Shown: piece after piece, positions 32,754 to 40,435 of the stretch | How the letters are laid out: every line of letters begins with the position of its first letter | Numbering within the stretch: the first letter of the stretch is position 1 | Assembly (NCBI GenBank): GCA_947475995.1 | Contig: CANJNI010000011.1 | Coordinates: forward strand, 45,854 to 109,853 | Source of the DNA: Beijerinckiaceae bacterium | Lineage (GTDB): Bacteria > Pseudomonadota > Alphaproteobacteria > Rhizobiales > Beijerinckiaceae | Direction of reading: 5' to 3' | Length of the DNA stretch: 64,000 nucleotides | Notes under the pieces: model-generated | Told to the model about the DNA's origin: nothing | The model's database searches: none | What the model saw: only the letters and a program-made list of their open reading frames with translations | Made by a program: the position numbers and the translations under genes

Positions 32754-32914
32754 TGCAGCGCCCACCAGACTCCCGCCCACATGACGGCCAGGATCGCGCC
32801 CGCGCCGAGCAACCGGTCAATGGCGGAAGCGCCGAGCAACGACCAGCCGCCGCGTGGCGCGCCGGAGTTGGCATGGTGGTCGTGGTCGCTGTGGTCATGG
32901 GCATGCGGGGACAT
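32750..32914 (-). CDS. 54-residue His-rich single-span membrane protein, first gene of the zinc importer operon
   Basis: Reading the minus strand from ATG 32914 gives 54 codons and a TGA that overlaps the ATPase start by four bases. The N-terminal 15 residues hold six His and three Asp (MSPHAHDHSDHDHHA), followed by a Ser/Gly linker and one hydrophobic helix (LLGAGAILAVMWAGVWWALQ). No Shine-Dalgarno is seen, and the start lies six bases after a Zur-like box containing TATAAT, so the mRNA may be nearly leaderless. Coding is supported by the overlap, the composition and the operon position. It is probably a metal-binding accessory of the importer. Confidence 0.72.
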   Translation of the reverse strand: MSPHAHDHSDHDHHANSGAPRGGWSLLGASAIDRLLGAGAILAVMWAGVWWALQ

Positions 32915-32920
32915 GTTTAT

Positions 32921-32933
32921 GTTATATTATAAC
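32921..32933 (-). promoter_or_regulatory. Zur-like operator overlapping the zinc operon promoter
   Basis: GTTATA-T-TATAAC is a perfect 13-base palindrome. On the minus strand it contains TATAAT (32931-32926), a consensus -10 element, with TTGGGC 18 bases further upstream as a possible -35. Zur bound here would block RNA polymerase directly. It lies just before the small His-rich gene that opens the importer operon. Confidence 0.65.
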
Positions 32934-33034
32934 GTACCAGCGCCTGCAAGCCCAAACCGCTCCGCTGCATTGCGGCGGTCGGACCCCTGCTGCTATTGCG
33001 GTTACATTCGTGAACTGATTTGCCGGAGACACCC

Positions 33035-34144
33035 ATGAAGACCCGCGCCGCCGTCGCCTTTGCTGCGAAGAAGCCTCTGGAAATTGTCGAGATTGATCTC
33101 GATGGACCGAAGGCGGGCGAAGTGCTGATCGAGGTGAAGGCCACCGGCATCTGCCACACGGATTACTACACGCTGTCGGGCGCCGATCCCGAGGGCCTGT
33201 TTCCCTGCGTGCTCGGTCATGAAGGCGCGGGCATCGTCGTCGATACTGGCCCGGGCGTGACGAGCCTGAAGAAGGGCGATCACGTCATTCCGCTCTACAC
33301 GCCCGAATGCCGCCAGTGCAAAAGCTGTCTGTCGCGCAAGACGAACCTCTGCACCTCCATCCGCGCCACGCAGGGCAAGGGCCTGATGCCGGACGGCACG
33401 AGCCGTTTCAAATGCGACGGCGACCCCGTGCTGCATTACATGGGCACATCGACCTTCTCTAACTTCATCGTCGCGCCGGAAATCGCCGTGGCGAAAATCC
33501 GCGAGGACGCGCCGTTCGACAAGGTCTGCTACATCGGCTGCGGCGTCACCACCGGCATCGGAGCGGTGATCTGGACCGCGAAAGCTGAGGCGGGGTGCCG
33601 AGCCATTGTGTTCGGCCTCGGCGGCATCGGCCTGAATGTCGTGCAGGGCCTGCGGATGATCGGCGCGGAAATGATCGTCGGCGTCGACATCAATCCCGCC
33701 CGCAAGGAGATGGCCGAAAAATTCGGCATGACGCATTTCGTCAATCCGACTGAAGTCGGCGGAGATCTGGTGCCCTATCTGGTCAATCTCACCGATGGCG
33801 GGGCTGACTACACGTTCGACTGCACAGGCAATGTCAATGTGATGCGGCAGGCGCTCGAAGCCTGCCATCGCGGCTGGGGCCAGTCGATCATCATCGGCGT
33901 TGCGCCCTCGGGGGCGGAAATTTCCACGCGCCCCTTCCAGCTTGTCACCGGGCGCGTCTGGAAAGGCACGGCCTTCGGCGGGGCGCGCGGCCGCACGGAT
34001 GTGCCGCGCATCGTCGACTGGTACATGGATGGCCGCATCAACATCGACGATCTGATCACCCACAAGCTGCCGCTGGAGCGGATCAATGAAGGCTTCGACC
34101 TGATGCACGAAGGCAAGTCGATCCGCAGCGTGGTCGAGTTCTGA
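33035..34144 (+). CDS. frmA: S-(hydroxymethyl)glutathione dehydrogenase / class III alcohol dehydrogenase
   Basis: 369 residues; start ATG 33035 after CCGGAG. A zinc-dependent medium-chain dehydrogenase with catalytic-zinc motifs ATGICHTD and GHEGAGIV, a four-Cys structural zinc lobe ([15 protein letters not shown]) and the NAD fold [13 protein letters not shown]. The phrases [17 protein letters not shown] and [18 protein letters not shown] are characteristic of the glutathione-dependent formaldehyde class. It would oxidise the formaldehyde-glutathione adduct, which fits an organism with PQQ alcohol dehydrogenases. Confidence 0.94.
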   Translation: MKTRAAVAFAAKKPLEIVEIDLDGPKAGEVLIEVKATGICHTDYYTLSGADPEGLFPCVLGHEGAGIVVDTGPGVTSLKKGDHVIPLYTPECRQCKSCLSRKTNLCTSIRATQGKGLMPDGTSRFKCDGDPVLHYMGTSTFSNFIVAPEIAVAKIREDAPFDKVCYIGCGVTTGIGAVIWTAKAEAGCRAIVFGLGGIGLNVVQGLRMIGAEMIVGVDINPARKEMAEKFGMTHFVNPTEVGGDLVPYLVNLTDGGADYTFDCTGNVNVMRQALEACHRGWGQSIIIGVAPSGAEISTRPFQLVTGRVWKGTAFGGARGRTDVPRIVDWYMDGRINIDDLITHKLPLERINEGFDLMHEGKSIRSVVEF

Positions 34145-34157
34145 AGATCAAAAAGCA

Positions 34158-34188
34158 AACGGCAGGGAGCGCGTGTCTCCCTGCCGTT
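34158..34188 (-). terminator. Rho-independent terminator
   Basis: AACGGCAGGGAG (34158-34169) and CTCCCTGCCGTT (34177-34188) form a perfect 12-base stem with a seven-base loop. On the minus strand it is followed by TTGCTTTTTGA, so it fits termination of the Bug-protein gene. Because it lies between convergent genes it may serve both directions. Confidence 0.82.
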
Positions 34189-34210
34189 CAGTATCTGCTG
34201 ATATCGCCGT

Positions 34211-35296
34211 TCAGCGCTGTGCGTTTTCGATCGTCTTCTTCAGCGTATCGAGCACGGCAGGCGAAACGTCGGCGAGCGATTTCAGGATCGACGCGCCGCG
34301 GTCAGGGCCTACGAAACTGTAGGGCAGGCCGTATTTCTTCACTGAATCGGCTTCGAAGTCAGCGTCGAGCGAGGCTTTCTCGTAAGCGTTGCGCAGGATC
34401 GACACGACCGGCGCGGGCGTCTGCGGAGGCGCGAAGGCGATGAAGGTCAGTTCGCCCACCTGATTGGTCAGCCAGTTGAGCGCATCCCACGTCGGACCGG
34501 ACGGCATCTTGCCGTGCACTTCCTTGTAGAGATCAGGATAGGACGGCATCTCGGTGATGTACTTGTTGCGCTCGTAATTTCCCTGCTCGTCCACCGGCAC
34601 GTAATAATTGATCCCGAGGCCTTCTCCGGACTTGATGAAAGACGCTGAACGGCTGCGGAATGTGGTGATGCTGGTGTTGTGGAACTGCAGTTCGCTGCGC
34701 TGCAGGGCGACGAAAATATCAGCGCCGCCGCGATAGCCCAGGATGAGCTTGTTCTTGACGCCGAGTGTGTCGAGAGCCAGGCGCGCCATCAGTCCGGAAA
34801 TCGCCGTGGCGTTGGATTCGCCGGTCGTGACGAGGTCAGCCTTGACGATGTCTGCGGCCTTCTTCATTCCGCCCGGAACGGTGTCGGTGCGCGCATAATT
34901 CACGCGCACGTCGCCGGTGCCGCCGATATATTCGAGCTTCTCATAGCGTACGCGGTAGCCGCCCGCGCTGCCGAGCGCCTGCGCCAGCGGGTCCCACGGT
35001 CCCCAGAGCACGGTCAGGCCGTCGTTCTTGGCTTTCTCGGCAAGGAAGTTGGTCGCCACCAGTCCCGCGCCGCCCGGCATGTTCTGCACCACGATGGTCG
35101 GCGAGCCCGGAATATACTTGCGAAGAAATTGCGAGAAGCTGCGCGCGAAAAGGTCTGACGTCCCGCCTGCTTCGAGGCCGACCAGGATCGTCAACGTCTT
35201 GCCTTGATAATAATTGTCCGTCTGGGCCGATGCGCCTGTGGCGAAAAGTCCCGCGCAGAGCGCCGCGATGGTTGTGCGAACCGTTCCTTTGCGCAT
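34211..35296 (-). CDS. Bug-family tripartite tricarboxylate transporter substrate-binding protein
   Basis: 361 residues with a signal peptide (cut near GASAQT). Family motifs: YYQGKTLTILVGLEAGGTSDLFAR, YIPGSPTIVVQNMPGGAG and ATNFLAEKAKNDGLTVLWG. It is periplasmic and binds an unknown carboxylate. It lies immediately downstream, on the same strand, of the MmgE/PrpD-SDR-CaiB-thiolase genes, suggesting it captures the substrate of that pathway. No TctAB membrane genes are close. Confidence 0.93.
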   Translation of the reverse strand: MRKGTVRTTIAALCAGLFATGASAQTDNYYQGKTLTILVGLEAGGTSDLFARSFSQFLRKYIPGSPTIVVQNMPGGAGLVATNFLAEKAKNDGLTVLWGPWDPLAQALGSAGGYRVRYEKLEYIGGTGDVRVNYARTDTVPGGMKKAADIVKADLVTTGESNATAISGLMARLALDTLGVKNKLILGYRGGADIFVALQRSELQFHNTSITTFRSRSASFIKSGEGLGINYYVPVDEQGNYERNKYITEMPSYPDLYKEVHGKMPSGPTWDALNWLTNQVGELTFIAFAPPQTPAPVVSILRNAYEKASLDADFEADSVKKYGLPYSFVGPDRGASILKSLADVSPAVLDTLKKTIENAQR

Positions 35297-35327
35297 GTTC
35301 CTCTCCTGTTTGTTGGTTGAATGCAGT

Positions 35328-36707
35328 CTAGCTTGCGGCCAGCAGCCGCCCGAGTGCGTCGAGATTTTCCGCTTTTGAAATGTTCTTCACGGCTTCAATG
35401 ATGCTGGCGGATTTCTCGCCCAGAACCGGTCGCATCAGCTCGTCAGCCTTGGCTTCCACTTCCTGCTCGCTCATCGGATTTTTGGTCGTGCCGCGCACCG
35501 CATAGGTACGGTGGGAGACGCTGCGGCCGTCGCGCAACCTGAGTTCGACGATCGCTTGTCGCGCCGGCTGGGCCTGCATGAGTTCCTCGCTCGGCACGAG
35601 GCGTACGCGCCCGCTCATCGCCACGATGGCCGGATCGCGCATGCGTTCCTCGTCATGCGAGGAGTGGAACCCGACCGTTCCGTCGATCAGCATCAGCGAC
35701 GTCAGGTGCTGGGCGTTGACGCTGGGCATCTTGCGCGCATTCACCACCAGAGCGCCTTCGGTGGGCAGATGCACGAAAGCCTCCTCGACATCGTCGGCCC
35801 GGACCGAATGCGTACGGATCAGATGCTCAAGCGAATCCAGCGCCGCCTGCATGGGCGAGCCCACCGTCCAGCGCTTGATGTTGGTCTCCGTGATGGCGAA
35901 CTTTTCGCCGAGATCGTCGAACAGCCGCGCCACATCGGCGCTGATCTGGAAGGCGGAGAAGAAACTGGGATCGCCGTCGAATACGTCTCCCACGCCCGGC
36001 AGTCCCGAGCGGACCATCAGGGCTGCCGCGACGCCATTGCGGCAGGGCATTCCGGCAAACACGAAAGCCTTCTCGATATGCTCGCGATCTCGGAACAGCG
36101 TTGCAAGGCCGCTCGTCTGCTGGGCCGCGTAAGACAGCACCGACGCCATCTGGCGAGACTCGGACACGGCAAGCGCCCCTGCCGCCGCAGCGGCCCCGAA
36201 GGAGCCCCCGAAGGCATGCGAGTCAAAGCCGCGTTCCGTGATGAAGGGCCCACCGCCCATGGCGATGCCGAACCGTCCGCAGAAGTCGTAACCAAGCGCG
36301 ACGGCCCGCAGGAACTGCTCGCCGGTGGCGCCGACTTCCTGCGCCACCGCAAGCGCCGCAGGCACGACCGCACATCCCGGATGCGTAATGGAGGCCGGAT
36401 GCGCGTCGTCTGTCTCATCCGCATGGGCCGCCATGGCGTTGGCGAGCGCCGCTTCTACCGGGCTCGTGCGAAATCCGGCGCAGACGACCTGCGCCACCGG
36501 AGCGCCCTGCCACCGGGCGACATAGTTCCGGCCCGCGACTCCCGCCGGGAGTTCTGCGCCCGACACCATCGCGGCGATCGTGTCGAGCAGATGAAGGCGC
36601 GCACGCGCAGCAACCTCGTCCGGGAGAGCGCGCCGCATGGCGTCCACCGCATAGGCGGCGAGTGCGTTGGTCAGCGTGGCTGCGTCGGAGCGCGGCGCTT
36701 CCTTCAC
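35328..36707 (-). CDS. MmgE/PrpD family protein (1)
   Basis: 459 residues from GTG 36707, starting one base after the SDR stop. Characteristic segments are ARLHLLDTIAAMVSGAELP, AHADETDDAHPASITHPGCAVVPAALAVAQ and the Gly-rich SFGAAAAAGALA. The family contains 2-methylcitrate dehydratase and other (de)hydratases or isomerases of tricarboxylic and branched acids. It belongs to a minus-strand operon with a CoA-transferase and a thiolase. The specific reaction is unknown; compare the two further paralogues at 48.2-51.0 kb. Confidence 0.9.
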   Translation of the reverse strand: MKEAPRSDAATLTNALAAYAVDAMRRALPDEVAARARLHLLDTIAAMVSGAELPAGVAGRNYVARWQGAPVAQVVCAGFRTSPVEAALANAMAAHADETDDAHPASITHPGCAVVPAALAVAQEVGATGEQFLRAVALGYDFCGRFGIAMGGGPFITERGFDSHAFGGSFGAAAAAGALAVSESRQMASVLSYAAQQTSGLATLFRDREHIEKAFVFAGMPCRNGVAAALMVRSGLPGVGDVFDGDPSFFSAFQISADVARLFDDLGEKFAITETNIKRWTVGSPMQAALDSLEHLIRTHSVRADDVEEAFVHLPTEGALVVNARKMPSVNAQHLTSLMLIDGTVGFHSSHDEERMRDPAIVAMSGRVRLVPSEELMQAQPARQAIVELRLRDGRSVSHRTYAVRGTTKNPMSEQEVEAKADELMRPVLGEKSASIIEAVKNISKAENLDALGRLLAAS

Positions 36708-36708
36708 C

Positions 36709-37470
36709 TCACGACCCCATGAAGAAGCCGCCGGTGGCGTGAACCACCTGGCCGGTCACATAGCTGAAGTCCGGCCCTGCCACGGCCGCGACCACGTTCG
36801 CGATTTCTGCCGGACGGCCCGGACGGCGCAGCGGAATCGCGCTGTCGGGGCGACCGCGCGCCAGCTCCGCCTTGCGTTCGTCGGCGTCGCTTTCGGCCTC
36901 GATTCGTCCCGGCGATACGAGATTGGCCCGCACGCCTTGCGGTCCATACGTCACCGCAACGGATCGCATCAGCCCGACGAGCGCGGATTTTGCGCTGGGC
37001 GTTCCGGGGCCTTTCGCGCCCGTGAAGGCCGTCGCGCCGGAAATGAACACCATGTTGCCGCGCGTCTTTACGAGATGCGGCGCGGCATGTTTGGCGAGCA
37101 GGAACCCGCCGTCCACCACCACTGACTGCGAAGCCCTGAATCCAGCGAGATCGAGGGATTCGAACGAGCCGTGTTCGCGGTTGACGGCGTTGTGGACCAC
37201 AATGTCGAGCCGACCGAAGCGCGCAACGATCTGCTCGATCATGGCCTTGACGGCGGCCTCGTCGGCGATGTCGGCAAGCGCCGCCATCGCACGGCCGCCC
37301 GCCGCTTCGATCTCACGCACCACGCTTTCGGTTTCATCCCGTGACGAACGGGCATTCACCGCGACGGCTGCGCCGTCGCGCGCCAGCCGCAGGCAGATTT
37401 CTCGCCCGATGCGGCGCGAGCCGCCTGTGACGAGGGCGACCTGACCGGACAGGGGATCGGGACGCGCCAT
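36709..37470 (-). CDS. Short-chain dehydrogenase/reductase with catalytic Tyr replaced
   Basis: 253 residues. The cofactor motif TGGSRRIG and the VHNAVN segment (usually NNAG) are recognisable, as is FISGATAFTG with the catalytic Ser. Where SDRs have YxxxK, this protein reads GTPSAKSAL: Lys is kept but the Tyr position is Thr. The C-terminal GQVVHATGGFFM is normal. It is either catalytically impaired or uses another acid. One- and two-base gaps to its neighbours place it in one operon with MmgE/PrpD and the CoA-transferase. Confidence 0.86.
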   Translation of the reverse strand: MARPDPLSGQVALVTGGSRRIGREICLRLARDGAAVAVNARSSRDETESVVREIEAAGGRAMAALADIADEAAVKAMIEQIVARFGRLDIVVHNAVNREHGSFESLDLAGFRASQSVVVDGGFLLAKHAAPHLVKTRGNMVFISGATAFTGAKGPGTPSAKSALVGLMRSVAVTYGPQGVRANLVSPGRIEAESDADERKAELARGRPDSAIPLRRPGRPAEIANVVAAVAGPDFSYVTGQVVHATGGFFMGS

Positions 37471-37471
37471 G

Positions 37472-38725
37472 TCAGTTCTTCCCCGCTGCGGGCTTGCGGC
37501 CTGCCGTCAGACTGCCCTGCGTGCTCACGGCGCGCGAGCGGACAAGCTCGTCGACCCGTTCCGCCGGATAGCCGAGCACGTTGCGCAGAACATCGCCGGT
37601 GTCCTCGCCGAGTTTTGGCGGGAAGCGATGCGTCTTGCGCTCATAGCGCGCCTGTTTGATCGGATTGCCGGCGACGCGCGCGCGCTGGTCGGGCTCGTCG
37701 CCCTTGAGTTCCAGCACCATCCCGCGATGGATCACCTGCGGCTCGGCGAGCGCCTTGTCGACCGTATTGATCGCCCCCACCGGCACGCCCACATCGCGCA
37801 GCAGCTGCACCCACTCTGCTGCGTCTTTCTGCGCGAAGGCTGCGTCTAACATCCCGATCAGTTCGGCGCGGTGGCGATTGCGATCCGGTACGGTGAGGAA
37901 CCGGGCATCGTCGATCAGGTCCGCCACGCCCAGCACGCGGCACATGTCCTGCCACATCTTCTCGGTATTTGCCGTGATGGCGAGTTCCACGCCGTCCCTG
38001 GCCTCGAAACAGCGATAGGTCGGCAGGGAATCGTGTTCGCGTCCCTGCCGTCCGGGCACCTTGCCGGAATAGAGATAGTTCGCGGCCTGATAGTTCAGGA
38101 ACGACACCTGCACATCCAGCATGGCGACGTCGATGCAATCGCCCTTGCCGGTCTCGGCGCGCTTCGTGAGCGCAGCCAGTACGCCGATCACCCCGTACAT
38201 GCCGGCAGCCAGATCCCCGATGGGAGCTCCGGCCCGCACAGGACGTCCGCCCTTTTCGCCCGTCAGGCTCATGCCGCCCGACATGGCCTGCACGATCATG
38301 TCATAGGCCGCGTGATCGCGGTCCGGACCATCCTGCCCGAAGCCGCTGACCGAACACCACACGATGCCGGGATTTTCCCGCGAAATGTCCTCATACGTGA
38401 GCCCCATGCGGGCCAGCACGCCGGGGCGGCGGTTTTCGAACAGCACGTCGCACTTCAGCGCAAGGTCGCGCACCACAGCGACGCCGTCGGGCGACTTGAG
38501 ATCGACCACGATGGATTTCTTGTTGCGATTGATGCAGGTGAAGTAGGTGCTGGATCCCGCCACATAATAGGGCGGCACGGAGCGCGAGGAATCCCCGTGC
38601 ACCGATTCCACCTTGATGATCTCCGCGCCAAGATCGCCGAGAATCTGCGTCCCGTAGGGGCCCGCCAGAAATTCCGTCAGGTCCAGCACGCGGATGTGCG
38701 AGAGCGGTCCACCATGATCGCTCAC
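37472..38725 (-). CDS. CaiB/BaiF family III CoA-transferase
   Basis: 417 residues from GTG 38725. The family pattern is clear: IRVLDLTEFLAGPYGTQILGDLGAEIIKVE at the start, NKKSIVVDLKSPDG, and the catalytic Asp in APIGDLAAGMYGV (near residue 170). It moves CoA between an acyl-CoA donor and a free carboxylic acid. With the thiolase and DUF35 upstream and the SDR and PrpD downstream, it likely activates the pathway acid. The C-terminus is Lys/Ser-rich and probably disordered. Confidence 0.93.
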   Translation of the reverse strand: MSDHGGPLSHIRVLDLTEFLAGPYGTQILGDLGAEIIKVESVHGDSSRSVPPYYVAGSSTYFTCINRNKKSIVVDLKSPDGVAVVRDLALKCDVLFENRRPGVLARMGLTYEDISRENPGIVWCSVSGFGQDGPDRDHAAYDMIVQAMSGGMSLTGEKGGRPVRAGAPIGDLAAGMYGVIGVLAALTKRAETGKGDCIDVAMLDVQVSFLNYQAANYLYSGKVPGRQGREHDSLPTYRCFEARDGVELAITANTEKMWQDMCRVLGVADLIDDARFLTVPDRNRHRAELIGMLDAAFAQKDAAEWVQLLRDVGVPVGAINTVDKALAEPQVIHRGMVLELKGDEPDQRARVAGNPIKQARYERKTHRFPPKLGEDTGDVLRNVLGYPAERVDELVRSRAVSTQGSLTAGRKPAAGKN

Positions 38726-38726
38726 T

Positions 38727-39863
38727 TCATACCCCCAGAACGTGAATGGTGACGGCGCCGTGATCGAGCCCCGCGACGCCGCCGCCTGTCACATGGGTCA
38801 TGGCGAGCTTTGCGCCCTCGACCTGCCGCTTGCCGGCGCGCCCCTGCAGCTGGTGCGTCATTTCGACAACCTGCGCGATGCCGGTCGGTCCGATCGGATG
38901 GCCGCGCGACACGAGCCCGCCGGTGATGTTGAGCGGAATCTTCCCGCCGATATCGAAGTCGCCGTCTTCGAGAAGCTTCACGGCTTCGCCCGGCTTCGAA
39001 AAGCCAAGCGCGTCCGAATAGAGCAGTTCGTTGACCGTGAAGGCGTCATGCACTTCGCAGACGTCGATATCTTCCGGTCCGAGCCCGCTCTGCTCGTAAA
39101 GTTCGCGCGCCGAACGCTGGGTCGATTCCGGCATGGTCATGTCCCGGAAGCCGGTCATGAACTTGCCCGACCGCTGGATAGAGGCCACGATCTGCACGGG
39201 CTTCGAGGAATAGCGATGCGCAATGTCGCTCGCGCAGACCACGACGGCCGAAGCCCCGTCGCTGCGCGGACAGCAATGCAGCACCGTGAAGGGGTCCGCC
39301 ACCATGCGGGCGTTCATCACCTGCTCGGGCGTCACTTCCTGCTGGAAATGCGCCCATGGATTGAGCGCGCCGTATTTCTTCGACTTGACGGCGATCTTCG
39401 TGAGCTGCTCGATGGTCACGCCGTAATCGTGCATGTAGCGCTGCGCCCGCATGGCGTAGAGGCCCGGCATCGCGAGGCCATTGGCGAAGTCCCAGTCCTC
39501 CGTGCCATGCACAAGAGTCTTGCCGGCGAGATTGAGCTGATCGACGCCGAATGCCAGCGCCACATCAGTTTCGCCCGTCGCAACGGCGAGCGCCGCATGG
39601 CGCAGCGCAATCGCGCTCGACGAACATGCTCCTTCAACGTTCGAAATCGGAATACCGGTGAGCCCGAGACGCTTCAGCACGCGCTGGCCCGCCATGGAGC
39701 CGCTCGCCGCCGATCCGCAATAGGCCGCCCCGATGGACCTGGGGTCGACGCCCGCTTCAACGATCGCCGACTTCACGACAGGCCAGGCGAAATCGACCAT
39801 GTTCACCGTGTCGCGCTTCATGAAGCGCATCATGCCGGTGCCGATGATGGAGACTTTTCTCAT
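38727..39863 (-). CDS. Thiolase-family protein (SCP-x/DitF-like)
   Basis: 378 residues. The nucleophilic Cys lies in NVEGACSSSAIAL; EVHDAFTVNELL and the GGLVSRGHPIGPTG loop provide the His and remaining features of non-canonical thiolases such as SCP-x. Such proteins usually act with a DUF35 OB-fold partner, which is the next gene here and overlaps it by four bases (ATGA). It likely cleaves or forms a C-C bond in a CoA thioester. Confidence 0.92.
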   Translation of the reverse strand: MRKVSIIGTGMMRFMKRDTVNMVDFAWPVVKSAIVEAGVDPRSIGAAYCGSAASGSMAGQRVLKRLGLTGIPISNVEGACSSSAIALRHAALAVATGETDVALAFGVDQLNLAGKTLVHGTEDWDFANGLAMPGLYAMRAQRYMHDYGVTIEQLTKIAVKSKKYGALNPWAHFQQEVTPEQVMNARMVADPFTVLHCCPRSDGASAVVVCASDIAHRYSSKPVQIVASIQRSGKFMTGFRDMTMPESTQRSARELYEQSGLGPEDIDVCEVHDAFTVNELLYSDALGFSKPGEAVKLLEDGDFDIGGKIPLNITGGLVSRGHPIGPTGIAQVVEMTHQLQGRAGKRQVEGAKLAMTHVTGGGVAGLDHGAVTIHVLGV

Positions 39864-40276
39864 CGGCCGGCTCCCGCAGCGGCGAACTTGAATTGCAGGA
39901 CCTTGCGGCCCAACTTGTCGGTCTTCGGTTCAACAACTTTCAGCTTCACCGGCATGTCGCAGCGCGGCTCGCCCGGCTGCATGTCGAGATGCGTGAACAC
40001 CCGCACGCCTTCCGGCATATCCACATAGGCGATGATGCTGGGGCTTTCGAAACCCGGAGGCGCCTGACGCAGCACAGTGAAACTGTAGAGTTTTCCTTGC
40101 CGGCTGAGCGGCAGTCGCTTCATGTTTTCACTCATGCAGCCCGGACAGACAGCCGCAGTGGGAAACAGCCTGTGCCCACAATCTGCGCACTCGCTGCCCA
40201 CAAGTTGCGGCCCACCCTCGCATTGCATGTCGAGATAGGGCCCGGCCGACAAGGCCAGCGGCTCGAATTCGGTCAA
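39860..40276 (-). CDS. DUF35 zinc-ribbon/OB-fold partner of the thiolase
   Basis: 138 residues. TTG 40276 with GGAGGAA six bases before it is the best start. The zinc ribbon is CADCGHRLFPTAAVCPGC, followed by the OB-fold segment GKLYSFTVLRQAPPGFESP and a DMPEGVRVFTHLD stretch. These small proteins bind non-canonical thiolases and form part of the acyl-CoA site. Its stop overlaps the thiolase start. It is the first gene of the minus-strand operon reading away from the 5-oxoprolinase-like gene. Confidence 0.92.
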   Translation of the reverse strand: MTEFEPLALSAGPYLDMQCEGGPQLVGSECADCGHRLFPTAAVCPGCMSENMKRLPLSRQGKLYSFTVLRQAPPGFESPSIIAYVDMPEGVRVFTHLDMQPGEPRCDMPVKLKVVEPKTDKLGRKVLQFKFAAAGAGR

Positions 40277-40435
40277 GCGGATTCCTCCATTCAGATGGCC
40301 GGAGACTAGTCTCGACCCTGCGCATCGCGCAAGGCGGATATCCGAAAAATCAATCGGTTCGCGGCTGCTTGGCTGAAATTCCCGTGCGCAGGCGATATAC
40401 GGTATGGCTTGCGACCCGGAAGTGGAAGGAACGTC
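40277..40435. promoter_or_regulatory. Divergent promoter region between the two catabolic operons
   Basis: This 159-base gap separates the minus-strand DUF35-thiolase operon from the plus-strand 5-oxoprolinase-like operon and must hold both promoters. No convincing -35/-10 pair or LysR-type T-N11-A site could be fixed by eye. One of the two LysR regulators further along may act here. Confidence 0.45.
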
